Source: UBA3700 sp002372775 (GTDB lineage: Bacteria; Bacillota; Clostridia; Christensenellales; UBA3700). From it: 25,691 nucleotides of DNA. The stretch spans positions 1-25,691 of the forward strand of contig CAMOIC010000019.1 in NCBI GenBank assembly GCA_946615965.1, read 5' to 3'. The notes under the pieces were generated by a model. That model was not told the origin of the DNA and searched no databases. It saw nothing but the letters and a program-made list of their open reading frames with translations. The translations under genes were made by a program, and so were the position numbers. Position 1 is the first letter of the stretch. The number at the start of each line of letters is the position of its first letter. Positions 1-7,809 of this stretch are shown piece after piece.

Positions 1-4
1 AAAA

Positions 5-79
5 ACCTCCAAAGTTTTTACTTTTTCAAGTGTCCACTTTGGAGGTATCATATCAATGATACCTAGCCTATTTTTTTTT
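5..79. terminator. Overlapping hairpins upstream of the surface-protein gene
   Basis: Two inverted repeats share bases. The outer hairpin pairs ACCTCCAAAGT (5-15) with ACTTTGGAGGT (36-46). The second pairs GGTATCAT (44-51) with ATGATACC (56-63) around the loop ATCA and is followed, after seven bases, by nine T (71-79). They overlap at GGT 44-46, so they cannot both form completely. Read on the plus strand, the second is a plausible terminator of whatever lies left of the window. Read on the minus strand, the first is followed by a T-run (positions 5-1) and could end a leftward transcript. No convincing gene lies between them. Confidence 0.45.
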
Positions 80-130
80 GACAAAAGAAAAAGAAATTTT
101 GCCAATCCTTTTCTTGGGAAATATTAATAA

Positions 131-154
131 TATAATAAGACTTAAGGGGGGAGG
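131..154 (+). promoter_or_regulatory. Candidate -10 box and Shine-Dalgarno of the GLUG surface protein
   Basis: TATAAT at 131-136 is followed closely by a very G-rich ribosome binding site (GGGGGGAGG, 146-154), four bases before the ATG at 159. No good -35 box sits 16-18 bases upstream of this -10. A TTGACA at 78-83 is too far away to pair with it. The Shine-Dalgarno site settles the start codon at 159, although the frame stays open upstream to 78. Confidence 0.4.
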
Positions 155-158
155 TATT

Positions 159-3100
159 ATGAATTCTAAGACAAGAAATTTGTTGACGGTAGTATTTCTA
201 TCGATTTTTCTGATTCTTTGTAGTTTCATGATAGTTACGACAATAAACAAGACGGCTATAAACCAAGAAGTATATGCAGATTGGTCTGGCAGTGGTAGTG
301 GAACCGAGGCAGATCCATATATTGTTGCTACAAAGGCCGATTTAGAAGCTGTAAGAGCAAACGTATCATCAAGTGAGGGTAAGTACTATAAGATGACGAG
401 CAATATCGATTTATCTTCAGGCACATGGAGCCCAATTGGAGTTATGGGAAACTATTTTAAAGGGGTGTTTGATGGTAATGGATATACAATTTCTGGATTA
501 AACATTAATGATAGTACGGGACAATTTCTAGGCTTGTTTGGCGTTATCTATGGCGCTACGATTAAAAATCTAAAAGTAGAAGGTTCAGTAGTCGGAGACG
601 CAATCTGTGGACTTGTAGGTATGGTTATAGGTAATACTGCAAGTAATATTATTAATTGCCATGCCGACATAGATGTTACTGCTACTACTGGTTATGTAGG
701 TGGATTTGTAGGATATAATGATGAGGCAGTGTTGAATATTACAAACTGCTATAATACTGGTACTATTACAGGGGCACAATATACAGGTGGTATTATTGGT
801 ATGTGTACTCCTCAATCTTCATCAAATCCAACTGTTGTTATAACTAAATGTTATAATCTAGGTTCTATAGTTTCGGATAACGCAAATAGAGGATCAATTA
901 TTGGTAGTGAGATAAATAATAAGGTAAGTGTTGTAGACACATATTATTTAAATACTTCAATAGAACCAGCAGACTACAGAGGCGCTAAGATTTCTGGCGG
1001 TAGTGAATTAGCTACAGCTTTAACAGCAGAACAAATAAAGGAAAAGTCAAGTTTTAATAATTGGAATTTTGGCGCTGATTGGGTAATGGGGGATGAATAT
1101 CCTATCCTTCCAGTTGTAAATGTTCAATTAAAAGGAAGTGGAACATTTGATGATCCATTTGAAATTTACACATTTGCTGATTTTTATAAATTTAAAGTAT
1201 TAGTAAATGGCACAAGTTTAGAGTATTGTGGGATTTTATTAAATGATATTGATGCAGACAATCTAACCACATGGGTTCCAATCGGAAATGAGAATAAAAA
1301 TTATCTTGGATATTTTAATGGAAATGGTCACATTATTTCACATTTGAATCTTAATATGCCAGAGTATTATTCTGGATTATTTGGTACAGTTGGCCTAGAT
1401 GGTCAAGTTTGGAATTTGTCAATTGGTGGCGAATTTACTTTTGACAAAAATTCAGGCGGTATTGCAGGAAGGAACAAAGGAATTATAGGCGGCTGTGTCA
1501 ATTATGCAGATATTACAGGTGTAGGAAATATCGGCGGTATAGTTGCTTCAAATGATTCTTCAGGAAAAGTTGAAAAGTGTGTAAACTTTGGTAGCATCAG
1601 CGCACAATATGTTGTTGGTGGTATTGTAGGTGGATTAAATGGTATTATTCTAAATTCATATAACGTAGGTACAATTACCGCAACTTGGTATCATGTTGGT
1701 GGTATTGCTGGAACATATAATGATGGAATAATTCAAAAATGCCACAATCAAGGTACTATTGTTTGTAACCATAGTGGTACAGTTAATACCGAGCCAGGTC
1801 AAGCTGAAGGTGGTATTGCGTCAGCAGGTAATAATACTGAAATGACAGGTTGTTTTATGCGAAACGCTTCTCCAAATAAATTGTCAAGCTCACCACTTAT
1901 TGTAGAGGGCATTATTTCAGATGAAGATTTTAAGAATCAAGACATTTTTGAAAATGCTGGTTGGGATTTTGATAAAGTTTGGAAAATGGGTGATTCATAT
2001 CCAGTATTACAACTAAATTGTGGCTTAAGAATTGATGGAATGGTGATTACACCAGATAAATTAGTTGGAAATGGCTGGAAATTTGATATTGCTAGCAACA
2101 CTCTAACTTTAGAAAATTATACATTTAATGGCGAAGGTTCGGTAAATGGCGCGGTTAGCGGTGCAATTTGTTATTATGGTCAAGATAAATTAACAATTGA
2201 AGTTAAAGGAACAAATAATATAACTATTACAAACGCTTTTGCTCAAAATACAGATGCAGCTATATCATCAGAAGCGGCTCCTGTTGAAATAAAAGGAGAT
2301 GGTATATTAAATATCAATATGACATTTACTTCAGAAGATTTGGATGAATTGCCTCAAAACAGCTATGGTATTTTAGTAAACGATGATGCAGTTATTTTAG
2401 GCGCAACTTTAAATATTAATAGTGCTAGAGCAACATTCGTTAGTAATGCTATTAGCGTATCTGGCACTTTAACTGTAAATGGTGGTTCAATTAATGCAAC
2501 AGCGAAAGAATCTAATTGGAGTAGTGCTGGTATTTATGCATACGATTCATTAATTGTTAACGGTGGTACTATAGTTGCTGCAGCTGCCGATTCATTGGTA
2601 GAAAATAGCATGAGCTCTGGTATATATGCTTCATTAGTTTTAAATGGTGGCTCTGTTACTGCGATTGCAGGCGATGCAGATTATAGTGCAGGTATCAACA
2701 CAGAAGGCGCAGATATAGAAGATTGTAAGGTCGTTATAAATGGCGGTAAGTTAATCGCAAGAGGTAGCAACAATGCTACACGTCAAAACAGCTGTGGTAT
2801 TTATTGCTATTATTGGCCAACAAATCTTGTAGTTGGCGCTGATGTAGAAAGCGTTGAAATATCTGGCGGTAAGGTTGCCGTATTAGGAACAATTGCAAAT
2901 GCAGTTTTAGGATATGGATATCAAGATGCAGAAGGCACACAAGGTGGACAATCTATTCCACTAAATGTAGGAGAAGGTGCAAATGGTTTCAAAAAATTGG
3001 TATTCCCATATGTCTCACCAGAACCAGGTACAACTCCAGGTACAACACCAGGACCAACTCCAGGTACAACACCAGGACCAACTCCAGGTACAACACCAGG

Positions 3101-3926
3101 ACCAACTCTTGCAAGCAAGAGAGTAGATGAGAATTCTGGCGTTTCAGTTGAAACATCAGATGGAACAGCAATTCCTCAAGATATTACACTAAAGGTAGTA
3201 GTTAAGGCGGAAGTTACAAAGGTGGAAGGAAAAGTTGATCCAGCTTTAATTCAAGCAAAACTTAAAGATAAAGAAGTTATTGCAAAAGTATATGATGTTA
3301 AATTAATTCAAACAATAGATGGAATTGCAAAAGAAATTCAACCATCTGAAATTAAAGAAGGTATGACAATCAAGGTTCAATTCGAATTACCTAAGGATGT
3401 AAAGACAAAAGGATTGAGAATTCTACACGTTCATAATGATGGAACTATTGATGAAATCAATAATGTTGCATTAAATGGAAGAGTAGTAACAGTTGAAGTA
3501 GCAAGCTTATCTGAATTCGTAATTGTCAATGAAGCATCTCATGGATTCTGTATTGGTTGGTTAGTATTCATCTTTGTAATGCTTGAAATGCTATGTGCAT
3601 GTGTATATGCAATCCTAAGATTTGGTTTAATTAAAGAAATCGTTGCTAAGTGCAAGTTAGATTCATTATATGGCAAGATGGATTTATTAACACTAATTGG
3701 ATTATGTGTATGTGGAGCAATCTTCATATTTGCATTGATCGTTCTATGTTTACATCAATGTACTATTTCAATTATCTCATTCATTCTAACTACAATTATT
3801 TGTGGAGGCTTCTCATGCTTCTTTGTACAAGATGAGGGGATAATCAAAGAATTAAAGAAAGAACCACAACAAAGCATTGAAGACAAGGCTGATGACAAAG
3901 AAGTCGAAGAACCAAAGTCTGAATAA
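159..3926 (+). CDS. Large GLUG/beta-helix surface protein with a C-terminal three-helix membrane module
   Basis: A predicted exported protein of 1255 residues. The start at 159 has a strong Shine-Dalgarno site and puts a signal peptide at residues 1-40 (hydrophobic core, likely cleavage VYA|D). Two similar modules follow, about residues 43-317 and 324-620. Each opens with a GSGT..DP motif, carries GLUG-type repeats (GGIVG, NCYNxGTI) and closes with W.MGD.YP.L. Residues about 621-945 resemble the Cthe_2159-like carbohydrate-binding beta-helix proteins. Then come a Pro-Thr-Gly linker made of PGTTPGPT repeats and a membrane-proximal beta domain (about 985-1127). Residues 1128-1227 form three membrane segments with the LCLHQC motif, followed by a short acidic tail. 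There is no LPXTG motif. The tail is shared with the gene at 5819. Adhesion or glycan binding is an inference; the domain layout is read from the sequence. Confidence 0.85.
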   Translation: MNSKTRNLLTVVFLSIFLILCSFMIVTTINKTAINQEVYADWSGSGSGTEADPYIVATKADLEAVRANVSSSEGKYYKMTSNIDLSSGTWSPIGVMGNYFKGVFDGNGYTISGLNINDSTGQFLGLFGVIYGATIKNLKVEGSVVGDAICGLVGMVIGNTASNIINCHADIDVTATTGYVGGFVGYNDEAVLNITNCYNTGTITGAQYTGGIIGMCTPQSSSNPTVVITKCYNLGSIVSDNANRGSIIGSEINNKVSVVDTYYLNTSIEPADYRGAKISGGSELATALTAEQIKEKSSFNNWNFGADWVMGDEYPILPVVNVQLKGSGTFDDPFEIYTFADFYKFKVLVNGTSLEYCGILLNDIDADNLTTWVPIGNENKNYLGYFNGNGHIISHLNLNMPEYYSGLFGTVGLDGQVWNLSIGGEFTFDKNSGGIAGRNKGIIGGCVNYADITGVGNIGGIVASNDSSGKVEKCVNFGSISAQYVVGGIVGGLNGIILNSYNVGTITATWYHVGGIAGTYNDGIIQKCHNQGTIVCNHSGTVNTEPGQAEGGIASAGNNTEMTGCFMRNASPNKLSSSPLIVEGIISDEDFKNQDIFENAGWDFDKVWKMGDSYPVLQLNCGLRIDGMVITPDKLVGNGWKFDIASNTLTLENYTFNGEGSVNGAVSGAICYYGQDKLTIEVKGTNNITITNAFAQNTDAAISSEAAPVEIKGDGILNINMTFTSEDLDELPQNSYGILVNDDAVILGATLNINSARATFVSNAISVSGTLTVNGGSINATAKESNWSSAGIYAYDSLIVNGGTIVAAAADSLVENSMSSGIYASLVLNGGSVTAIAGDADYSAGINTEGADIEDCKVVINGGKLIARGSNNATRQNSCGIYCYYWPTNLVVGADVESVEISGGKVAVLGTIANAVLGYGYQDAEGTQGGQSIPLNVGEGANGFKKLVFPYVSPEPGTTPGTTPGPTPGTTPGPTPGTTPGPTLASKRVDENSGVSVETSDGTAIPQDITLKVVVKAEVTKVEGKVDPALIQAKLKDKEVIAKVYDVKLIQTIDGIAKEIQPSEIKEGMTIKVQFELPKDVKTKGLRILHVHNDGTIDEINNVALNGRVVTVEVASLSEFVIVNEASHGFCIGWLVFIFVMLEMLCACVYAILRFGLIKEIVAKCKLDSLYGKMDLLTLIGLCVCGAIFIFALIVLCLHQCTISIISFILTTIICGGFSCFFVQDEGIIKELKKEPQQSIEDKADDKEVEEPKSE
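3036..3107 (+). repeat. Three perfect 24-bp tandem repeats coding for a Pro/Thr/Gly linker
   Basis: The 24-base unit beginning CCAGGTACAACACC occurs three times without a mismatch (3036-3059, 3060-3083, 3084-3107), preceded by a half unit at 3024-3035. Each unit codes for PGTTPGPT. The unit is a multiple of three, so slippage would change linker length without breaking the frame. Confidence 0.95.
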
Positions 3927-3945
3927 TTAGAATCTTTTAATATAT

Positions 3946-3981
3946 AAGTCCCTTGAGTTAAAACTTGAGGGACTTATTTTT
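3946..3981 (+). terminator. Intrinsic terminator of the GLUG surface-protein gene
   Basis: A stem pairs 3946-3959 with 3962-3975 (AAGTCCCT... with ...AGGGACTT, two G-U pairs near the top; the innermost pairs probably open to form the loop). ATTTTT follows. It lies 20 bases after the stop codon. Confidence 0.85.
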
Positions 3982-4002
3982 ATGCGAAAGGCCTACAGAA
4001 CA

Positions 4003-4036
4003 TATAAAAAGCGCCTTTCAAATCGAAAAGCGCTTT
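4003..4036 (-). terminator. Intrinsic terminator of the GPH symporter gene
   Basis: Read on the minus strand, AAAGCGCTTTTC (4036-4025) pairs with GAAAGGCGCTTT (4019-4008) with one G-U pair and a five-base loop, followed by a T-rich run. It starts 24 bases after the symporter stop and faces the plus-strand terminator, so the two convergent genes are insulated from each other. Confidence 0.85.
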
Positions 4037-4059
4037 ATGTTTTATCGAAGTATTAAATT

Positions 4060-5616
4060 CTAATTATCTTTAACTTCATCTTTTACTTCATTAACAACAG
4101 GTGCTGCTACAACTGTATCTGAAGAAGGTGTTTCAGCTGCTGCTTCACGAGCTTTTAATTGAGCTATGATTTCTTCGTGTCTAGCGTTAGTCATTTTGCA
4201 GAATAAGAAAGGAATAGCTGAAAGTAATGCAGCAAGAGTAGAGAAAATGATTGTCCAACGAATAATTGGGTTTCTTACAGCTTCATCTTCTAATACGCTA
4301 TAATCATCCCCAAGTCCATAGTAAGCATACATAGGTAAGGAAATACCCATTGACGCAACACCACCTAAATTCTCAAACATTGCTTGGAAATTTTGAGCAA
4401 AACCTTCTACACGCTTTCCGCTTTGTAATTGTATTTCATCTAAAGCATCTGCAGTAATTGAAGTTTGTAAGATGTATTGTGGTCCCATAGAAATATAGAA
4501 GAAGAACATAGGGATTAAGAAGAATAATAAGTGAAGATCGAAAACAAATGCCATAATGCCTGTTGCTATAGCACTTAGCAAATATACCCAAAAGGCTGAC
4601 TTGCCATTTCCAAATTTCTTCATAATAAATGGAGATAAGAACATACCAATTGTGGCACCAAATGTAATTACGGTTGTTGCAATGCCTTGATATACAACAG
4701 TTCCTGAGAATAGGTATACGAAAATCCATGTACCTGTTAATAATGCTACAACCCAATCTTTAACGCCTTTAAAAAATCTTGAAATTGTTACTGCCCAGAA
4801 ATCATAATTTCGGCTTACAAGTTTTAGGCCTTCAATAAACTTAACTTCTTCTTTCTCTTTCTTAGCAACAACAGCTCTTTCTTTTGTGAAGAATAATACC
4901 AATAATCCTAGTGCTAGAGAAACAATTGCAAAGATAGGGAATAATAATCTATATGCATCAATCTCCACAGTAGCTTTGTCACCATATAATAAACCGGCTA
5001 ATGTAGGGAATAATAACTGCAATAAAGATGGTCCAAGATTTGCAATAAATTCACTGATGGTTAAAATCTTATTTCTTTCTCCAGAGTGTTGAGAAATTAC
5101 CTGAGATAGACCAGCGTATGTAGCTAATAACATTTGTTGTCCAATTAAGAATATGTTATAGAAGATACCAATAGATATCATCTTTGCTACTTTAGAGCCG
5201 TCTATAGGAACCCAGAAACATAGTCCTATAATACCTATAACTGTAGGGATACCGGCAAATACAATATATGGTCTTAGCTTTCCAAATTTTGTATTAGTAT
5301 TATCCATAAGCCAACTTACAAGTGGAGTTTTTGCAATTCCTATGATTGTTGAGATTACGAATAAAATAGCAAAATCATTTGGTCCAATTCCATAAACTGG
5401 TCCTAATAAACCGACAGTAGCTGCAAGTTGGATATATTGACCAAACGCAGTTAACGTTTTAAAACCAATACCACCAAATGAAAAGGCTGCGATTTCTTTG
5501 TTTGGAACTTCATTGTTGCCACTTGGCTTGTTCCAATCTTTAACTATGCTTTTAATAGCAGTGCCAAGTTTAGTAAATACACTTTCTTTTTTCGATACAT
5601 TTTGATTGTTTTCCAT
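4060..5616 (-). CDS. GPH-family (MelB-like) sugar:cation symporter, MFS superfamily
   Basis: A 518-residue multi-pass membrane protein with about twelve hydrophobic segments. The cytoplasmic loop motif DNTNTKFGKLRP (residues 105-116) matches the D.T.S.WGR.RP signature of glycoside-pentoside-hexuronide:cation symporters. It is longer than typical members (about 450-480), with a polar N-terminal stretch of about 40 residues and an Ala/Glu/Val-rich C-terminal tail. The start ATG at 5616 has AGAGGG upstream. The substrate cannot be read from the sequence. It stands alone, with its own terminator, between two plus-strand genes that share a membrane module. Lack of an adjacent glycosidase or regulator leaves its role open; sugar or glycoside uptake is the family-based expectation. 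Confidence 0.85.
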   Translation of the reverse strand: MENNQNVSKKESVFTKLGTAIKSIVKDWNKPSGNNEVPNKEIAAFSFGGIGFKTLTAFGQYIQLAATVGLLGPVYGIGPNDFAILFVISTIIGIAKTPLVSWLMDNTNTKFGKLRPYIVFAGIPTVIGIIGLCFWVPIDGSKVAKMISIGIFYNIFLIGQQMLLATYAGLSQVISQHSGERNKILTISEFIANLGPSLLQLLFPTLAGLLYGDKATVEIDAYRLLFPIFAIVSLALGLLVLFFTKERAVVAKKEKEEVKFIEGLKLVSRNYDFWAVTISRFFKGVKDWVVALLTGTWIFVYLFSGTVVYQGIATTVITFGATIGMFLSPFIMKKFGNGKSAFWVYLLSAIATGIMAFVFDLHLLFFLIPMFFFYISMGPQYILQTSITADALDEIQLQSGKRVEGFAQNFQAMFENLGGVASMGISLPMYAYYGLGDDYSVLEDEAVRNPIIRWTIIFSTLAALLSAIPFLFCKMTNARHEEIIAQLKAREAAAETPSSDTVVAAPVVNEVKDEVKDN

Positions 5617-5668
5617 AATTTAGCCCTCTAGATAAAAGTATAACATTTTATATAAATTATTTAAACAC

Positions 5669-5686
5669 AATATTTTTTAAAATATT
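5669..5686. promoter_or_regulatory. AT-rich palindrome between divergent genes
   Basis: AATATTTT (5669-5676) and AAAATATT (5679-5686) form an 18-base inverted repeat with a two-base centre, between the symporter start (5616) and the promoter of the next gene. It could be an operator, but AT-rich palindromes arise easily by chance in such a genome. Confidence 0.25.
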
Positions 5687-5718
5687 ATGCCTATAATAGT
5701 TACGAATTTGACAAGAAA

Positions 5719-5747
5719 TTGTCCTATATTAAGAAAAGCGATATAAT
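5719..5747 (+). promoter_or_regulatory. Sigma-A type promoter of the YjbR-repeat membrane protein
   Basis: TTGTCC (5719-5724), a 17-base spacer and a perfect TATAAT (5742-5747). The transcript would start near 5754, giving a leader of about 65 bases before the ATG at 5819. Confidence 0.6.
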
Positions 5748-5818
5748 GATAATGTAAAGTATAATACTAAGTAGTTAGTTAAAAATTGGACATTATATTT
5801 TAAGTGGGGGGTTTTTGT

Positions 5819-7360
5819 ATGGTTTTTAAACAAACAAAAATGAAGGCTGGTAGTTTAGCCTTCATGTTATCAATTATTTTAATAGTTTTATTCATAGCAA
5901 GTTTTGTGCTTGTTTCTCATGAATTAATAATGAATAGAACGCAATACGCTTATGCTGATTCTGTAGAGCAGAATGTTGGTACTGATATAACAAATCCAAG
6001 TAACAACACTCCAACTCAAGATAATGCACAAGGATTCTGTGTTGGCTGGGTAGTATTTATTTTTGTGATTTTAGAATTACTTGCTGCTTGCTTATATGTA
6101 GTAGTTAGATTCCATTTATTAGATGAAGTTGTCAAGAAGTGTAAATTGGACTGTCTATTTACTAAGATAAATATGATGACATTTATTGGATTATGTGTAT
6201 CAGGTTGTGTATTCCTATTCGCATTAATCGCATTATGCTTGCATCAATGTGCTATTGCAATAATTGCATTTATCTTTGCTTGGTTAATTTGCTTAGCATT
6301 CACATACTTCTTCCTATTAGATTATGGCTTCTTGGATAAGGTTTTAAAAGAATGTAAGAAGAAAGACAAAAAGCCTAAGGTTGAAAAGGTGAAAGATGAA
6401 GTGAAGGATGAACCTGTAGTTGCTGTAAACGAAGAGCCAGTTGAAGAAGATAAGGCTATAGAAGAAACAGAGGCCGAAGCTGAAAAAGAACTAGAAACAG
6501 AAAAGGCAGTCACAATCGAAGAGATTGAAGCAAAAGAAAAAGCTCATGAAGCTTTAACTCTAAAGGACAGTTTAGTTCTTGCTAAAGCAACAACATCATC
6601 TCATACATTCACAAAGAAGTATGTAGCTAATTATCTAAGAACAAAGGATATTGTAGAAGTTAACGAAAGAGCGAACTTCACAAGAACAGGATTACCACTA
6701 GCAGATACACATTATGTAGATGGAAAAGATGGTAAGAAGTGTTTTGCATATGTATATGAAACAGAAGGATCAATTATTCTATTAGCAAAGATGGATAAAG
6801 CATATGCAGAGAAGTTACAAGAGAAACATTCTCAAATTAATCTATCTGCATTCCCTAAGCAAAAGAATACATGGTATAGTTTAATTATTGACGATACATA
6901 TACAAAGGAAGAATTCGAAGATATCTTAGATGAGTTAATTGGTGAAGTAAAAGAAGATGCTGGTGTATCACTAAAAGAGAGTATAGCACTAGCAAAAGCA
7001 TCAACAGCACATTCATTTACAAAAGCATATGTATGTGAATATCTAAAAGATAGAAAGGATGTAGAGTTAAATACAAGAGAGAACTATACAAAGACAGGAT
7101 TGCCACTTGCAGATACACATTATGTAGAGAAAGATGGTAAGAAAGTATGCTTTGCGTATGTATATGAAATAGAAGGAACTCTAATCCTACTTGCAAAGAT
7201 GAACACAAAGTATGCAAACGAATTAAAGAAGAAGCATAAGCAAATTAACTTATCTGCATTCCCAAAACAAAAAGACACATGGTATAGCTTAATTATTGAT
7301 GAGACATATACAAAAGAACAATTCGATAAGATAATTGATGATATAATTGAGAATGCATAA
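5819..7360 (+). CDS. Membrane protein: three-helix LCLHQC module plus two cytoplasmic YjbR-like domains
   Basis: A protein of 513 residues. The ATG at 5819 is chosen because GGGGGG (5806-5811) precedes it by seven bases; the frame extends to a GTG at 5804 that lies next to that site. Residues 1-46 form a signal peptide or signal anchor (cleavage after YAYA). Residues 71-170 are three membrane helices, 58% identical to the tail of the 159-3926 product, with invariant FC.GW and LCLHQC motifs. A long charged Lys/Glu linker (about 175-247) follows. Two repeats (about 248-376 and 385-513) are roughly 60% identical to each other. Each has a CFAYVYE strand, LLAKM, a QINLSAFPKQK..WYSLIID block and a final helix. 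That pattern resembles the MmcQ/YjbR (CyaY-like fold) family. Topology puts the repeats in the cytoplasm. The function is unknown; the YjbR assignment is by eye. Confidence 0.75.
   Translation: MVFKQTKMKAGSLAFMLSIILIVLFIASFVLVSHELIMNRTQYAYADSVEQNVGTDITNPSNNTPTQDNAQGFCVGWVVFIFVILELLAACLYVVVRFHLLDEVVKKCKLDCLFTKINMMTFIGLCVSGCVFLFALIALCLHQCAIAIIAFIFAWLICLAFTYFFLLDYGFLDKVLKECKKKDKKPKVEKVKDEVKDEPVVAVNEEPVEEDKAIEETEAEAEKELETEKAVTIEEIEAKEKAHEALTLKDSLVLAKATTSSHTFTKKYVANYLRTKDIVEVNERANFTRTGLPLADTHYVDGKDGKKCFAYVYETEGSIILLAKMDKAYAEKLQEKHSQINLSAFPKQKNTWYSLIIDDTYTKEEFEDILDELIGEVKEDAGVSLKESIALAKASTAHSFTKAYVCEYLKDRKDVELNTRENYTKTGLPLADTHYVEKDGKKVCFAYVYEIEGTLILLAKMNTKYANELKKKHKQINLSAFPKQKDTWYSLIIDETYTKEQFDKIIDDIIENA
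6560..7357 (+). repeat. Internal duplication encoding two YjbR-like domains
   Basis: Segments 6560-6946 and 6971-7357 are direct repeats of about 129 codons, offset by 411 bases. Long peptides such as TGLPLADTHYV and INLSAFPKQK are identical in both copies, while synonymous positions and surface residues differ. This looks like an old in-frame duplication still under selection. Confidence 0.85.
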
Positions 7361-7377
7361 TTAAACGATTGCGTTTG

Positions 7378-7411
7378 TAAGGCCTTGATGAGAAATCAGG
7401 GCCTTATTTTT
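7378..7411 (+). terminator. Intrinsic terminator of the YjbR-repeat protein gene
   Basis: TAAGGCCTTGAT (7378-7389) pairs with ATCAGGGCCTTA (7395-7406) with one G-U pair around the loop GAGAA, followed by TTTTT. It lies 17 bases after the stop. Confidence 0.9.
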
Positions 7412-7422
7412 GTTTACAAAAA

Positions 7423-7712
7423 TACCACGTGCTAGGCGCGTGGTAGAAGAAAAGGTTTACCGGTGTGACATAGACAAAAAAAACTCCGAGTCTATATAAT
7501 GTTTGGGACCTTGCCAATCGAAAACATCAATAGAATCGGAGGACATTATGATGACGAATCAGAATAATGCTACACAAAGTTTAGCACACATAAAATGGAA
7601 CTGAAAATAACACTTAGTATTTGTTCCAAAAGTGTAGGAGAAAAGCATTTACGAGTCTAAAAGACTTGAGATACTAGAGATATTGCGCCGTGCATGTCAA
7701 TGGTAGGGTATG
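7423..7712 (+). mobile_element. Decayed fragment of an IS200/IS605-type insertion sequence
   Basis: The stretch holds a hairpin (TACCACGTG 7423-7431 with CGCGTGGTA 7437-7445, loop CTAGG). About 100 bases later a good ribosome binding site leads into a transposase-like frame with several stop codons. A hairpin near the end is typical of IS200/IS605 elements, whose Y1 transposase recognises such structures, so 7423 may mark the left end. No right end is recognisable; similarity fades after about 7712. The rest of the gap to 7747 shows nothing. On the minus strand the hairpin is followed by TTTTTG, so it could also act as a backup terminator. Confidence 0.65.
7548..7712 (+). pseudogene. Truncated, nonsense-riddled IS200-like Y1 transposase (tnpA) remnant
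   Basis: Starting at the ATG at 7548 (GGAGG just upstream), one frame reads SLAHIKWN, stop, K, stop, HLVFVPKV, stop, EKSIYESKRLEILEILRR, then ACQW, stop, GM. This follows the usual IS200-type TnpA N-terminus (HTKWNCKYHIVF.PKYRRK...Y...R..L.EI.R.LCEWKG) position by position. The stops replace the expected Cys (TGA 7602), Tyr (TAA 7608), Arg (TAG 7635) and Lys (TAG 7704), so decay was by point mutation without a frameshift. The HUH and tyrosine catalytic motifs lie downstream in intact proteins and are absent. Roughly the first 55 of about 150 codons remain. It cannot be functional. Confidence 0.8.
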
Positions 7713-7747
7713 AAAAAAGACTGGCGAAATGCGTCATAATTATTTGC

Positions 7748-7787
7748 ATAAAAAAGTGGAGGTTAAATCAAAGAATAACCCCCACTT
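7748..7787 (-). terminator. Intrinsic terminator of the large lipoprotein gene
   Basis: On the minus strand AAGTGGGGGTTA (7787-7776) pairs with TAACCTCCACTT (7765-7754), with one G-U pair and a ten-base loop, followed by TTTT. It begins 22 bases past the lipoprotein stop codon. Confidence 0.85.
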
Positions 7788-7809
7788 CTTATGTTTAGTA
7801 TCTAATGGA

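Noticed and set aside
78..158. Upstream in-frame start at 78 for the surface protein
   Set aside because: Its codon overlaps a TTGACA and a T-run, has no ribosome site, and would bury the signal peptide behind 27 extra residues.
68..250. A 60-codon minus-strand frame ending in a Lys-rich tail
   Set aside because: It overlaps the surface-protein start and has no Shine-Dalgarno; the neighbouring minus-strand terminator-like hairpin alone is not enough evidence for a gene.
585..815. Minus-strand open frames inside the surface-protein gene, such as 585-815 and 2921-3118
   Set aside because: They are reverse-strand shadows of repetitive, low-complexity coding sequence, without ribosome sites or recognisable products.
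3036..3107. CRISPR-like array
   Set aside because: The 24-base units are contiguous without spacers and encode an in-frame Pro/Thr/Gly linker.
7423..7445. Hairpin as the main terminator of the lipoprotein gene
   Set aside because: A better terminator lies at 7748-7787, right after the stop; this one is 365 bases further and fits an insertion-sequence end.
7548..7604. An independent 18-codon small gene with a good ribosome site
   Set aside because: Its sequence continues past the stop as a transposase-like frame, so it is better explained as the remnant start of tnpA.
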